DNA of 64,000 bases. Origin: Methylocystaceae bacterium. Lineage in GTDB: Bacteria; Pseudomonadota; Alphaproteobacteria; Rhodospirillales; Terasakiellaceae. Both the position numbers and the translations under genes were made by a program. This document shows positions 54,028-64,000 of the stretch, one piece after another. The notes under the pieces are model-generated. The model saw nothing but the letters and a program-made list of their open reading frames with translations. It was not told the origin of the DNA and did no database searches. Location of the stretch: the NCBI GenBank assembly GCA_013373205.1, contig JABXIG010000005.1, positions 111,675 through 175,674 on the forward strand. The letters run 5' to 3'. Position 1 is the stretch's first letter. Each line of letters starts with the position of its first letter.

Positions 54028-54921
54028 ATGAAAACTGAAGACACCCCCTTGAAAGACCCGGTTTCTCCGGGTCTTGGCATCTTAAGTGCCCTGTTTATTG
54101 CCGCTTTATGGTCTGGATTCATCGTGGTTTCACGTATGGGGGCACAAAGCCCGTTGACGGTTTATGACATGGCGGCCCTGCGATTTGGCTTTGCCGGATT
54201 AATTCTTTTACCTGCCACCTACCTATGGTGGCCTTTTCGCCTGAATATCTGGCAAATCCTGATCCTTGCTGCAGGAACGGGTGTACCATATGCCTTGTTT
54301 GCCTATGCCGGTTTCCTTTTTGCCCCAGTTTCCCACGGCGGTGTCTTTATTAACGGAGCCTTACCCGTCTTCACCACCATCGTCAGCCTTGTCTGGTTAA
54401 AAGCCTACCCGAACAAACGCACCTGGTTTGCCATCTTTGTCATTTTGATCGGCTGTGGGCTGACCGCCTTTGCCAAGGACGGTCTCGGCGGGTCGGACAG
54501 CTGGATTGGCGATCTGCTCTTTATGGCTGCTGCACTCGTCATGGCGGTTTATATGCCCGCAACCAAAATCTGGAAACTGACCCTAAAAGAACTGTTAAGC
54601 CTTGTACCTTTTGTCAACGCCATCCTGTTTTTACCGATCTGGTATTTCTTCCTGCCCAGCAATATGGGCGAAGCCAGCACGTTCGACATCTTGCTTCAGA
54701 TGCTCTATCAAGGCTTAGGGCCAAGTCTTTTGGGACTCGTCTTCTTCTTTTTAGCCATCAAGCATCTTGGCGCTACACCGACGGCGGCTATTCTTGCCCT
54801 TGTGCCTTCCATTGCCGCGCTCATGGGTATTCCGCTTCTGGGTGATATTCCCCATATTTCTGAATGGGTTGGCATGGGATTGGTGACGACCGGTATCTGG
54901 ATAACCTTGCGGGCGAAATAA
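54028..54921 (+). CDS. EamA/DMT-superfamily transporter
   Basis: The 297-residue protein has ten predicted membrane segments in two EamA repeats, with LSALFIAALWSGFIVVSRMG at the start and IAALMGIPLLGDIPHISEW in the second repeat. DMT exporters move amino acids, nucleotides or other metabolites; the substrate is unknown. ATG 54028 is preferred; an upstream in-frame codon at 53992 would put the Fur-like box close to the start. Iron control is possible. Confidence 0.88.
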   Translation: MKTEDTPLKDPVSPGLGILSALFIAALWSGFIVVSRMGAQSPLTVYDMAALRFGFAGLILLPATYLWWPFRLNIWQILILAAGTGVPYALFAYAGFLFAPVSHGGVFINGALPVFTTIVSLVWLKAYPNKRTWFAIFVILIGCGLTAFAKDGLGGSDSWIGDLLFMAAALVMAVYMPATKIWKLTLKELLSLVPFVNAILFLPIWYFFLPSNMGEASTFDILLQMLYQGLGPSLLGLVFFFLAIKHLGATPTAAILALVPSIAALMGIPLLGDIPHISEWVGMGLVTTGIWITLRAK

Positions 54922-54994
54922 AATATCAAATCTGCAAACAAACTTGTGGAAGTTTGGTAAGACCTGTGTATATATAACGCGCCAAATCCGATAA

Positions 54995-56481
<1,487 letters not shown>

Positions 56482-56482
<1 letters not shown>

Positions 56483-56545
56483 CCCCTTTTCAAAGGGGTA
56501 ACCGCATTGTAAGTTAGAACCCCTGTCTTCGGGAGGCAGGGGTTC
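56482..56545 (+). terminator. Two hairpins after guaB
   Basis: ACCCCTTT-TC-AAAGGGGT (56482-56499) starts in the guaB stop codon. GAACCCCTG (56517-56525) pairs with CAGGGGTTC (56537-56545), followed by ACTCCTTTT. The second is a likely weak terminator, and some read-through into the next gene is probable. Confidence 0.7.
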
Positions 56546-56570
56546 ACTCCTTTTCAGGTCAGATATTTTC

Positions 56571-57857
56571 ATGAAACCAGCCGCGCGTCTCCAATCCGCT
56601 ATTGAAATTCTCACATCCGTTTTTGAAGGTAAACGCCCCGCCGATGCGGTCATTGGCGATTATTTTAAAGCGCGGCGCTATGCCGGGTCGAAAGACCGCC
56701 GATCAATTAACGAGACTGTCTATGGAATTTTACGCAAACGCGCCAAACTAAGCTGGCTGGCCGACAGGTTTGAAATTTCTAAAAGCCCGCGCATTCTGGT
56801 GTTGATGGATTGTATCTTCAAAGAAATGGACATCGATCAGCTTTTCACAGGTGATCAATATGCACCCGCCCCCCTAAAAGGCAAAGAGCTGGAAATCCTG
56901 CCGCTTTTGGCAGAATGCGATTTTTCCGATGCACCTGATGATGTCCGTCTTGAATATCCCGCCTTTCTGGATCATGATTTAAAGGACTCTTTAGGCGACA
57001 ATTTTGAAAATATCCTCATTGCCCTAAATGAAGAAGCCCCGCTTGATCTGCGCATCAATGCCTTGCATGACGATGCTGCCCGTGCAAAAGACCTGCTCGC
57101 CACACAAAACATTGAAACAGAACAAGGGACTTTTTCTCCCTTATGTTTGCGCAGTGCCAAAAAAGTCAAATTAGGGGGCATTCAGGCTTATAAAGACGGG
57201 CTTGTAGATGTGCAGGATGAAGGATCCCAACTGATTGCGCTTTTGTCCCAAGCCAAAGATTGCGAACTGGTGATGGATTTTTGCGCTGGTGCGGGCGGTA
57301 AGACCTTGGCACTGGCGGCCGAGATGGAAAATAAGGGGCATCTTTATGCCCTCGATATTTCCTCTACCCGGCTTTACAAGATGAAACGTCGTCTTGAACG
57401 TGCAAAAATTGACAATGTTATTCTAAATCCGATCCGCAGCGAAGCTGACCCTTGGCTGAAACAATTTGAATTGCGCGTGGATCGTTTATTGATTGATGCG
57501 CCCTGTTCCGGTATCGGGGCATGGCGGCGCAATCCGGAAAGTCGCTGGAAACTAAGCGAAGAACTTTTAGACGATATGCTTGGACGTCAAGAACGCATCC
57601 TGCAAAATGCCGCCCCGCTTGTCAAACCGGGTGGTCTTATGATCTATGCGACCTGTTCCTTGTTGAAACGCGAAAACGAAGACCAGATCGAGAAATTCCT
57701 GAAAAAGAATGACAATTTTGCCATCATAGAAATCAAGGATTCCTGGTCTGACCGTTTCAACACAGACTGCCCCTTTGATGGTAATTTTATGACCATGCGC
57801 CCGGACATTCATAAAAGTGATGGGTTCTTCTGCGCTGTGCTGGAACGGACAAACTGA
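56571..57857 (+). CDS. RsmB-type rRNA (cytosine-C5)-methyltransferase
   Basis: The 428-residue NOL1/NOP2/Sun-family protein has an N-terminal NusB-like helical domain and the SAM-binding DFCAGAGGKTLALA. The catalytic motifs are DAPCSGIGAWRRNPESRW and YATCSLLKRENEDQIEKF, with both cysteines present. It fits RsmB (m5C967 of 16S rRNA). Its position after guaB is common in alphaproteobacteria. Its stop overlaps the next start by one base (TGATG). Confidence 0.9.
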   Translation: MKPAARLQSAIEILTSVFEGKRPADAVIGDYFKARRYAGSKDRRSINETVYGILRKRAKLSWLADRFEISKSPRILVLMDCIFKEMDIDQLFTGDQYAPAPLKGKELEILPLLAECDFSDAPDDVRLEYPAFLDHDLKDSLGDNFENILIALNEEAPLDLRINALHDDAARAKDLLATQNIETEQGTFSPLCLRSAKKVKLGGIQAYKDGLVDVQDEGSQLIALLSQAKDCELVMDFCAGAGGKTLALAAEMENKGHLYALDISSTRLYKMKRRLERAKIDNVILNPIRSEADPWLKQFELRVDRLLIDAPCSGIGAWRRNPESRWKLSEELLDDMLGRQERILQNAAPLVKPGGLMIYATCSLLKRENEDQIEKFLKKNDNFAIIEIKDSWSDRFNTDCPFDGNFMTMRPDIHKSDGFFCAVLERTN

Positions 57858-58654
57858 TGGAATTTCTTTCGCTGGAAACATTGGCCTTTCTGTTTGCCAT
57901 CGGCGCCCTGTCCGGCTGGATTGACTCCATTGCCGGTGGTGGCGGGCTGGTCGCCCTACCTGCCCTGCTGTCTGCAGGATTAAGCCCCGCACAAGCACTT
58001 GCCACCAACAAATTACAAGGCAGCTTTGGCACCTTTGCCGCTACAGCCAATTTCCTGCGTAAAGGTCATTTAAATCTGATCGATATCTGGCCCATGATTG
58101 CCCTGACCTTTATCGGGTCAGCCTTGGGCACCATCCTCATTCAAAACCTGGAACCATCTTTCCTAATCGATATCATTCCGTTTTTATTATTGAGCGTCGG
58201 GCTTTACTTCCTCTTTCAACCCCAAATAGGACAGGAAGACCGCAAAGATCGTATTGGCCTTTGGGGTTTTTCTTTTATTTGCGGATTCAGCATCGGTTTC
58301 TACGATGGATTTTTTGGCCCCGGTACAGGATCCTTTTTCGCCATTGCCTTTATCGCATTGATGGGGTTTAACCTTTTAAAAGCGACCGCACATACCAAGG
58401 TTCTGAACTTTACCAGTAACATCGCCTCTCTGGCCTTTTTCATCATGGGTGGGCAAGTTATCTGGATTGTTGGGCTGGTAATGGCCATGGGACAAATGAT
58501 CGGTGGTTTTGTCGGTTCACACATGAGCATGAAACATGGCGCCAAAATCATCCGCCCCTTGCTGGTTGTCATTTCTTTTGCCATGACAGCAAAACTGGTC
58601 TGGTCGACACCAGATCATTTGATTAATCAGTGGATTTCGGCTCTATTTGGATAG
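57857..58654 (+). CDS. TSUP (TauE/SafE) family transporter
   Basis: The 265-residue protein has eight predicted membrane segments and the family motifs DSIAGGGGLVALPALLSAGL and FYDGFFGPGTGSFFAIAF. TSUP proteins export or import organosulfur compounds such as sulfite or sulfoacetate; the substrate here is unknown. It is translationally coupled to the methyltransferase gene. Confidence 0.92.
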   Translation: MEFLSLETLAFLFAIGALSGWIDSIAGGGGLVALPALLSAGLSPAQALATNKLQGSFGTFAATANFLRKGHLNLIDIWPMIALTFIGSALGTILIQNLEPSFLIDIIPFLLLSVGLYFLFQPQIGQEDRKDRIGLWGFSFICGFSIGFYDGFFGPGTGSFFAIAFIALMGFNLLKATAHTKVLNFTSNIASLAFFIMGGQVIWIVGLVMAMGQMIGGFVGSHMSMKHGAKIIRPLLVVISFAMTAKLVWSTPDHLINQWISALFG

Positions 58655-58667
58655 TTAGCCCTTGCAT

Positions 58668-58689
58668 AACTACGTATTCTTACGTAGTT
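58668..58689. promoter_or_regulatory. Perfect palindrome before the binding-protein gene
   Basis: AACTACGTA-TTCT-TACGTAGTT has 9-bp arms and lies 73 bases upstream of ATG 58762. It could be an operator, or the terminator of the TSUP gene, but no long T-run follows. Confidence 0.5.
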
Positions 58690-58761
58690 TAAGAAATCAA
58701 CTCAAAGTCATATACATGTAAATCACACTGTAAGGCTATCACTTAGGGGCATAAGAACCTA

Positions 58762-59721
58762 ATGCAAAGAATACGTCTATTTTTCTTTCTTTCAATTCTT
58801 ATGACAGGGATTTTAATTAACCCATTACAAGCCGCACAAACAAAAGTCCTGATTGTCTATTCCCAAATCGCGGAACCCTATACCAGCTTTATGTGGCATT
58901 TTCACCAAAGCTTAAAATATGTTCCTGATCTGAAGTTTGACACAATCAACCTCAACAACCGCGAAAAAATTTTAAGTCGTCTTCTTGATAACTATCACAA
59001 AGACCAACCTGATATTATCCTTGCTATCGGGACAATTGCCTTACGCGCTGTTCGCTATCAACATATCCTTGATCAAAACATACCGGTTCTATTTGGCATG
59101 GTCAGTGACCCAATTGGTGAAGGGGTAATTGATTCATTTGATAAATTGCCGCAAAAAAGCATCAGTGGCATCAGCTTTGCCATTAACATACGTACGCGTC
59201 TGCGCGATTTGAGAAAACTTCTTCCGCATGCCAAGCGGATCGGTGTGATCTATTCCACCATGCCACAATCGGTCAGCTTTAAAAAATGGCTGGATGAAGC
59301 AGCAGCAGAAGACGAGTTCCAAGACCTTGATTTTGTCTATCGCCGCATTGGCATGTTGCCTTATGAAAACGGTCCAAAAGACATGATCCATATGGCCAAA
59401 AGACATGTGATCGACATTCAAAATCAAGTCGATGTCTACCTGTCGCCAAACGATCAAATGGGCATTCAGCCCGCCTTTTCTCAAATGATTGTCCGCGAAA
59501 CCAACAAACCGGTTTTTGGCCTCTCTGAAAAAGATGTCAACGTAGATAAAGGGGCCGTTGCAGCCAGTGCGCCCCGCCTGTCAAGTGCAGGTGAAACAAT
59601 GGCCCAACAACTACTGAGACTTAAGGCTGGCGAAAAGATTTTTAACATTAAACCTGAACAGCCGGAATATGACTTTCTGATTAATCAGGCCACGTTGGAT
59701 TATTGCCTGAAAGCCCAATAA
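58762..59721 (+). CDS. ABC-type substrate-binding protein (PF04392 type)
   Basis: The 319-residue protein has a signal peptide ending LQAA and the ABC_sub_bind fold: TKVLIVYSQIAEPYTSFMWH, then PDIILAIGTIALRAV, IPVLFGMVSDPIGEG and KRIGVIYSTMPQS. Members are often partners of sensor kinases or bind tryptophan-like or unknown ligands. No transporter genes are beside it. Its 3' end overlaps the convergent TetR gene by 41 bases. Confidence 0.85.
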   Translation: MQRIRLFFFLSILMTGILINPLQAAQTKVLIVYSQIAEPYTSFMWHFHQSLKYVPDLKFDTINLNNREKILSRLLDNYHKDQPDIILAIGTIALRAVRYQHILDQNIPVLFGMVSDPIGEGVIDSFDKLPQKSISGISFAINIRTRLRDLRKLLPHAKRIGVIYSTMPQSVSFKKWLDEAAAEDEFQDLDFVYRRIGMLPYENGPKDMIHMAKRHVIDIQNQVDVYLSPNDQMGIQPAFSQMIVRETNKPVFGLSEKDVNVDKGAVAASAPRLSSAGETMAQQLLRLKAGEKIFNIKPEQPEYDFLINQATLDYCLKAQ

Positions 59722-60268
59722 GTTGTTTAACTTCCTTTTTGGCCTGCTTTAGGATTTCTGCCGAAACTTCCGGATTTTCATGTGCGCGTGCTAAGCTGAC
59801 GGCTCCCACCATCATGGCAAGGGCCGCATACCCTTTGTCCTGCTTTGTCTCACCGCCTAGCCATTGACCAAAGCGTGTCACAAGAGCACTGAGCCGTTGG
59901 CGTGGTTTAACGCGATGGCGGCTCATTTCCTGACTTAGTGTTGTCAATACGCAGCCCTCTTCCGGATGATCGCGGTGGTTTTCATCCAGATACCAGTCGA
60001 TGACCGCATTCATCTGGGCTTTTGTGTCCGTAATCCCTTTTTCCTTTAAAAGTTCCAAGCCATCACGCACTTTATTTTCCAAAAGGACTTCTTCAAACAA
60101 GTCTTCTTTGGATTTAAAATGGGCATAAAACCCCCCTCGGGTCAGCCCGGCTTCTTCCATCACCTTATCCACACTTGCCCCACCATATCCCTTTGTTTTC
60201 CACAGGCGACGTGCGGCATCGACAATGCGGGTTCGGGTGCGTTCCTTATGACCTTCAGGATATCCCAT
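59681..60268 (-). CDS. TetR-family transcriptional regulator
   Basis: The 195-residue regulator has an N-terminal HTH (RIVDAARRLWKTKGYGGASV, with VMEEAGLTRGGFYAHFKSKE). It is divergent from the MAPEG gene with 99 bases between starts, which hold two tandem 22-bp operators; it probably represses itself and the MAPEG gene. The ligand is unknown. Confidence 0.92.
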   Translation of the reverse strand: MGYPEGHKERTRTRIVDAARRLWKTKGYGGASVDKVMEEAGLTRGGFYAHFKSKEDLFEEVLLENKVRDGLELLKEKGITDTKAQMNAVIDWYLDENHRDHPEEGCVLTTLSQEMSRHRVKPRQRLSALVTRFGQWLGGETKQDKGYAALAMMVGAVSLARAHENPEVSAEILKQAKKEVKQLIGLSGNNPTWPD

Positions 60269-60303
60269 GGGTTGCCTCTCATATTATTACTCGACAGTTT
60301 TCT

Positions 60304-60325
60304 AAATATGTTATACATCATATTT
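60304..60325. promoter_or_regulatory. TetR-type operator O1
   Basis: AAATATGT-TATACA-TCATATTT is an 8-6-8 inverted repeat with one arm mismatch. It matches the second site 23 bases further on and lies 36 bases from the tetR-type start. Confidence 0.75.
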
Positions 60326-60326
60326 T

Positions 60327-60348
60327 AAATATGACAGTTATCATATTT
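60327..60348. promoter_or_regulatory. TetR-type operator O2
   Basis: AAATATGA-CAGTTA-TCATATTT is a perfect 8-6-8 inverted repeat just upstream of the AGGAG of the MAPEG gene. The 23-base offset from O1 puts the sites about two helical turns apart. Confidence 0.8.
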
Positions 60349-60367
60349 AATTACAGGAGCTTTTTTC

Positions 60368-60772
60368 ATGTCCCCCCTATTGCTAAATGTCACCCCAATT
60401 TATGCCGTCTTGCTCACCTTGCTCTACATAACTCTGACCATTCGCATTATTAAAGCGCGCTGGGCTCATAAAGTTTCCTTCATGGATGGCGGGGTCGATG
60501 AACTGACCCGTGCAATCCGTGCCCATGGTAACTTTATAGAATATGTCCCCCTTTGCCTGTTGCTTATGGCCTTTGGGGAATTAAATGGCGCAAGCGACTG
60601 GACGGTCCATATCACCGGGGCGATTCTCTTGATTTCGCGCATCCTGCATAGCATCTCTTTGGTGAAAGGCATCCTGAAAATGCGCATATGGGGGATGACA
60701 GCCACCTTTTTGTCCCTGACTTCAGCCCTGATTGTCCTGATATATTGCACTTTCATATCAAGCCTATTGTAG
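60368..60772 (+). CDS. MAPEG-family membrane protein
   Basis: The 134-residue protein has four predicted membrane helices and the MAPEG pattern RAIRAHGNFIEYVPLCLLLM, plus GAILLISRILHSISL. MAPEG proteins include glutathione-dependent transferases and peroxidases of eicosanoid-like or xenobiotic lipids. AGGAG precedes ATG 60368. Pairing with a TetR regulator suggests a response to a hydrophobic or electrophilic compound. Confidence 0.92.
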   Translation: MSPLLLNVTPIYAVLLTLLYITLTIRIIKARWAHKVSFMDGGVDELTRAIRAHGNFIEYVPLCLLLMAFGELNGASDWTVHITGAILLISRILHSISLVKGILKMRIWGMTATFLSLTSALIVLIYCTFISSLL

Positions 60773-60829
60773 CCACTTAAGCCTTGATGTATGTTGCGCC
60801 CACTTTCAAAAGACGTAACTGGTGGCCCA

Positions 60830-62383
60830 ATGACCGATCGCATTCTTATTATCGACTTCGGATCTCAGGTAACACAACTGATTGCGCGCCGTGTGCGCGA
60901 AAGCGGTGTATATTCTGAAATTCACCCCTTCAATTCCATCACCGATGACTTCTTAGATGACTATGCCCCCAAAGCAATCATCTTATCAGGTGGTCCGGCT
61001 TCTGTGACTTGGGAAGAATCTCCACGTGCACCTGAAAAAGTTTTTGAAATGGGCGTTCCCGTTCTGGGCATTTGTTATGGTCAGCAAACCATGATGCAAC
61101 AGCTCGGCGGTCTGGTCGAAACATCCGATCACCACGAATTTGGCCGTGCCTTTGTTGATGTGAATAAAGAATGCGCCATCTTTAAAGGCATCTGGGACAT
61201 AGGCGCAAAAGAACAAGTCTGGATGAGCCATGGTGACCGCGTCACCAAACTGGCCCCTGGTTTTGAAGTTGTCGCCACATCCGAAGGCGCGCCATACGCC
61301 GCTGTCGCCAACGAAGAAAAACAATTCTATGCCGTACAGTTCCACCCCGAAGTGGTTCACACGCCCCATGGCGCGCAACTGATCCAAAACTTCACCCATG
61401 AAGTTGCAGGTTGTTCCGGTGACTGGACCATGGCGGCTTTCAAAGATCAAGCCATCGAGGCGGTGCGTAAACAAGTTGGGAATGGCAAAGTCATCTGTGG
61501 CCTGTCCGGTGGTGTTGATAGCTCCGTCGTTGCCGTCCTGTTGCACGAAGCCATTGGCGAACAGCTGACTTGCGTGTTTGTGGATACGGGGTTCATGCGC
61601 GCCGGCGAAGCCGAAGAAGTTGTCACCTTGTTCCGAGACCATTACAATATCAAGCTGATCCACAAAGATGCCTCCGACATGTTCTTTAAGGCATTGGGTG
61701 ACGAAATTGACCCTGAGAAAAAACGCAAAACAATTGGCGGTCTATTCATTGATGTCTTTGAAGAAGAAGCCAAAGCCGCAGGCGGGGCCGACTTCCTTGC
61801 CCAAGGTACGCTCTACCCGGATGTGATTGAATCTGTGTCCTTCACAGGTGGCCCAAGCGTCACCATCAAATCCCACCATAACGTTGGTGGTCTGCCAGAA
61901 CGAATGAATATGGATCTGGTTGAACCGCTACGCGAACTCTTTAAAGACGAAGTCCGTGAATTGGGCCGTGAACTGGGCCTTCCCGAAAAATTCGTCGGCC
62001 GCCATCCCTTCCCCGGGCCGGGCCTTGCCATCCGCATCCCGGGTCAACCTTTGACCCGTGAAAAATGCGACATCTTGCGCAAAGCAGACGCCATCTATCT
62101 AGAAGAAATCCGCAACGCAGGCCTTTACGACGCCATCTGGCAAGCCTTTGCTGTCCTGCTGCCTGTACGCACCGTTGGCGTGATGGGCGATGCACGCACC
62201 TATGATTACGTTTGCGCGTTGCGTGCCGTCACCTCAACCGACGGCATGACCGCCGACTACTTCCACTTCGATCACGAATTCTTGGGACGCGTGACCAACC
62301 GCATCATCAACGAAGTCCGCGGCATCAACCGCGTCGTTTATGATTGCACATCCAAACCACCGGGGACGATTGAGTGGGAATAA
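60830..62383 (+). CDS. guaA: GMP synthase (glutamine-hydrolysing)
   Basis: The 517-residue enzyme converts XMP to GMP. The amidotransferase domain has [12 protein letters not shown] and QFHPEVVHT. The ATP-pyrophosphatase domain has [15 protein letters not shown] and [13 protein letters not shown]. The C terminus, [12 protein letters not shown], is the conserved end. ATG 60830 is chosen because the family N terminus begins there. An integrase gene follows, and the stop codon is the centre of a palindrome (62376-62388). Confidence 0.96.
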   Translation: MTDRILIIDFGSQVTQLIARRVRESGVYSEIHPFNSITDDFLDDYAPKAIILSGGPASVTWEESPRAPEKVFEMGVPVLGICYGQQTMMQQLGGLVETSDHHEFGRAFVDVNKECAIFKGIWDIGAKEQVWMSHGDRVTKLAPGFEVVATSEGAPYAAVANEEKQFYAVQFHPEVVHTPHGAQLIQNFTHEVAGCSGDWTMAAFKDQAIEAVRKQVGNGKVICGLSGGVDSSVVAVLLHEAIGEQLTCVFVDTGFMRAGEAEEVVTLFRDHYNIKLIHKDASDMFFKALGDEIDPEKKRKTIGGLFIDVFEEEAKAAGGADFLAQGTLYPDVIESVSFTGGPSVTIKSHHNVGGLPERMNMDLVEPLRELFKDEVRELGRELGLPEKFVGRHPFPGPGLAIRIPGQPLTREKCDILRKADAIYLEEIRNAGLYDAIWQAFAVLLPVRTVGVMGDARTYDYVCALRAVTSTDGMTADYFHFDHEFLGRVTNRIINEVRGINRVVYDCTSKPPGTIEWE

Positions 62384-62388
62384 TTCCC
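62376..62388. other. Candidate integration (att) core at the guaA 3' end
   Basis: GGGAA-TAA-TTCCC is a perfect palindrome centred on the guaA stop codon. guaA 3' ends are known targets of integrases, and a tyrosine recombinase gene begins 120 bases further on. A matching copy at the far end of the island cannot be seen in this window. A weak hairpin (GCCTTT...AAAGGC, 62389-62416) follows. Confidence 0.45.
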
Positions 62389-62507
62389 GCCTTTAAAACA
62401 TAAGCATAACAAAGGCTTAGATTTTACACAGTCTTTTCATGGTCATTCAGGGTATGTTATTTTTCAATAAGTTAGAAATTTAGCTGACGGAAGAATTACA
62501 TACTCTG

Positions 62508-63773
62508 GTGATTATCGCTCAACATAAGTGCTCCGCAACCAAGACGTTTGTCGATCAGCACCCCATTCTCGGCGGGGATGCTATCGTTTATCGCACCCGA
62601 CAGAACGGTGAAATCTACCAATTCCGCACATGGATACCGGCTGAGAAAAAATATTACCGTAAGACGTTAAAGACCCGTGATCTCGACACGGCGTTGGAAC
62701 GCGGTAAACAGTTATTCTATGACATTCAGTTACAACTACGAACCGGACGTAAACTGTTCGGGTTGAAGGTCGGTGAATTGGTTGAAGAGTTCTTGAAGTA
62801 TCAGGAACAACGGGTTGCTACGGGGCTAATCACCCACGGTCGATACCTGACGATCAAGACCCAACTGACCAAACATCTCTATGAATTTCTTGGTGATCGT
62901 AGTCCTAAAGTTGGTTCGAACCGGCAGATCAACGAAATTGATAAATCGAAATTCTATAATTTTGCACAGCATCGCCGATTAACGTCAGCGGGTGTTAAAG
63001 ATGTTACCATCAGAAACGAACAAACCACGCTGAACGCATTGTTTAAGTGGGGATATCGCAATGGCTATATTCATTTTGAAACCGTGGACTTTGAAGAAAT
63101 TCGGATACGCAACGCAGATCGACGCGATACGTTTACCTTTGAAGAATGGCGGCTAATTTACGATTATTTAGAGCAGGACTGGATTAACCGTGATGATGGC
63201 GATGATATCAACATCCTCAAGAAATTGATCCGGGATTTTTGCATCATCAAAGTTAATACCTTCATGCGATTTGGGGAACTGCGGCAACTCAAATGGGAGA
63301 ATATTCGGATATTCACACAAGATGAATTCCCGGACGAAACCTTTGTTGAAATTCAGATACCCAAAGAAATTGCTAAAAATAGAAAATCCCGAACGGTTAT
63401 GGCACGCGGAGGCCAGCACTTCACAAGATTGAAACAGGCTTCGAATTTCACCGGTAATAAAGACTTCATTTTCACAGATCGTCGCACGGGTAAAATTATT
63501 TCGAAGAAAAAGTTCTACACGCTTTGGGATGAAATCCTGAACGGTGCAGGAATATCCCGCGAAGGCCGGAAGTTGTCATTTTATTCGCTACGACACTTCG
63601 GCATCACCGCCAGACTATATGCTGGCGTATCTATGGAAGACCTGTCGCGACTGGCGGGGACTTCATATGCATTCATCGAAAACCACTATTCCCATGTGGA
63701 CGGTAAACGCCTGATGAAGCAGATCATGAAGGACTTTACATTGGATAAAGACGGGTTCGTTCATCGTCCATGA
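62508..63773 (+). CDS. Tyrosine recombinase (phage-type integrase)
   Basis: The 421-residue protein has an N-terminal arm and core-binding region (about 30-190) and a catalytic domain with R254 (FMRFGELRQL), box II YSLRHFG with R362, and nucleophile Y394 in ENHYSHV. The usual His of the HxxR motif is replaced by Tyr (Y359). The start is uncertain: GTG 62508 has no good Shine-Dalgarno. It overlaps the next small gene by 4 bases. It probably integrates a genomic island at guaA. Confidence 0.88.
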   Translation: MIIAQHKCSATKTFVDQHPILGGDAIVYRTRQNGEIYQFRTWIPAEKKYYRKTLKTRDLDTALERGKQLFYDIQLQLRTGRKLFGLKVGELVEEFLKYQEQRVATGLITHGRYLTIKTQLTKHLYEFLGDRSPKVGSNRQINEIDKSKFYNFAQHRRLTSAGVKDVTIRNEQTTLNALFKWGYRNGYIHFETVDFEEIRIRNADRRDTFTFEEWRLIYDYLEQDWINRDDGDDINILKKLIRDFCIIKVNTFMRFGELRQLKWENIRIFTQDEFPDETFVEIQIPKEIAKNRKSRTVMARGGQHFTRLKQASNFTGNKDFIFTDRRTGKIISKKKFYTLWDEILNGAGISREGRKLSFYSLRHFGITARLYAGVSMEDLSRLAGTSYAFIENHYSHVDGKRLMKQIMKDFTLDKDGFVHRP

Positions 63774-63979
63774 ACGTGTTTAAGATGACCCCGGACGATG
63801 TATCAGCATTGTCGCAAATCACATTGGCTGAACTGATCACCCGCCAAGAAACGTCGCGTATGAATTATATCCTGAAACAGCCGATATCACAGTTGACGTT
63901 AGATCGTTTGACCACGGGTGTATTTGCACGGTATCGGGATGATCGGTTACAGCGGGTTGGATCACAGGGCACGAACTGA
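63770..63979 (+). CDS. Small hypothetical protein of the mobile region
   Basis: The 69-residue product is soluble and mostly helical, with many Thr, Arg and Gln. It overlaps the integrase stop (ATGA), which implies co-translation. It could be an excisionase or a remnant, but no helix-turn-helix is clear. I recognise no family. Confidence 0.55.
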   Translation: MNVFKMTPDDVSALSQITLAELITRQETSRMNYILKQPISQLTLDRLTTGVFARYRDDRLQRVGSQGTN

Positions 63980-64000
63980 ATACGTTCAGCGTGGTTCACA

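Overview
The window looks like a chromosomal segment of a moderate-GC, probably free-living marine alphaproteobacterium of the Rhodospirillales type. The evidence is the C4-pathway 5-aminolevulinate synthase (HemA), a DctBD-controlled TRAP dicarboxylate transporter, many chemotaxis and PAS sensors, adjacent psd-pssA genes, the guaB/rsmB/guaA neighbourhood, dodecin and bacteriohemerythrin. I assign no genus. I saw no rRNA, tRNA or CRISPR array. Gene density is high and most genes are ordinary housekeeping or signalling genes. Only the last 1.5 kb looks mobile.

Layout. 1-4.8 kb: 3' part of an FAD-linked 2-hydroxyacid dehydrogenase, an unusual membrane M48 metalloprotease with Cys-poor zinc-ribbon-like repeats, a small unknown protein and an ELM1-like protein. 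4.9-11.7 kb: dctB-dctD and dctP-dctQ-dctM, a complete sense-and-import unit for C4-dicarboxylates, with palindromes and a nested leader hairpin ahead of dctP. 11.7-13.7 kb: pyrE, a 31-residue membrane peptide gene and pyrC, with palindromic repeats on both sides of pyrC. 13.9-16.6 kb: an OmpR/EnvZ-type pair divergent from a Met/Gly/His-rich exported protein, with OmpR-style 10-bp direct repeats between. 16.7-19.6 kb: a universal stress protein divergent from hemA, sharing an FNR-like box; hemA has a hairpin leader holding an 8-codon ORF. 19-31.7 kb: mixed genes (two periplasmic binding proteins, SDR, kinase-like ATPase, second Usp, SRAP protein, HAD phosphatase, MarR, LOG-family protein, LysM protein). 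31.9-33.4 kb: psd-pssA for phosphatidylethanolamine synthesis.

33.5-40.8 kb is a signalling block on the minus strand. It holds a split chemoreceptor (PAS protein overlapping an MCP) and a four-gene operon: CHASE-like/multi-PAS histidine kinase, STAS protein, RsbW-like ATPase with a degenerate receiver, and receiver-SpoIIE phosphatase. This is a phosphorelay-coupled partner-switching module with no sigma factor beside it. 40.9-50.6 kb: dodecin, dusA, hemerythrin, and a DUF4212/VC_2705-type symporter followed by a cNMP/CBS/DUF294 protein and a DEDDh exonuclease, then a Cache-domain MCP. 50.8-57.9 kb: ppx/gppA, rlmE, a DUF2325 gene and an EamA transporter that share a strong Fur-like box, guaB and an RsmB-type methyltransferase. 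57.9-62.4 kb: TSUP transporter, a binding protein, a TetR/MAPEG divergent pair with two tandem operators, and guaA.

At 62.5 kb a tyrosine recombinase gene begins just after guaA, whose stop codon lies at the centre of a 13-bp palindrome. guaA 3' ends are known integration sites, so the window probably ends at the left edge of a genomic island that continues beyond it. Regulatory sites given here are pattern matches read by eye; gene functions are family assignments from recognisable motifs.
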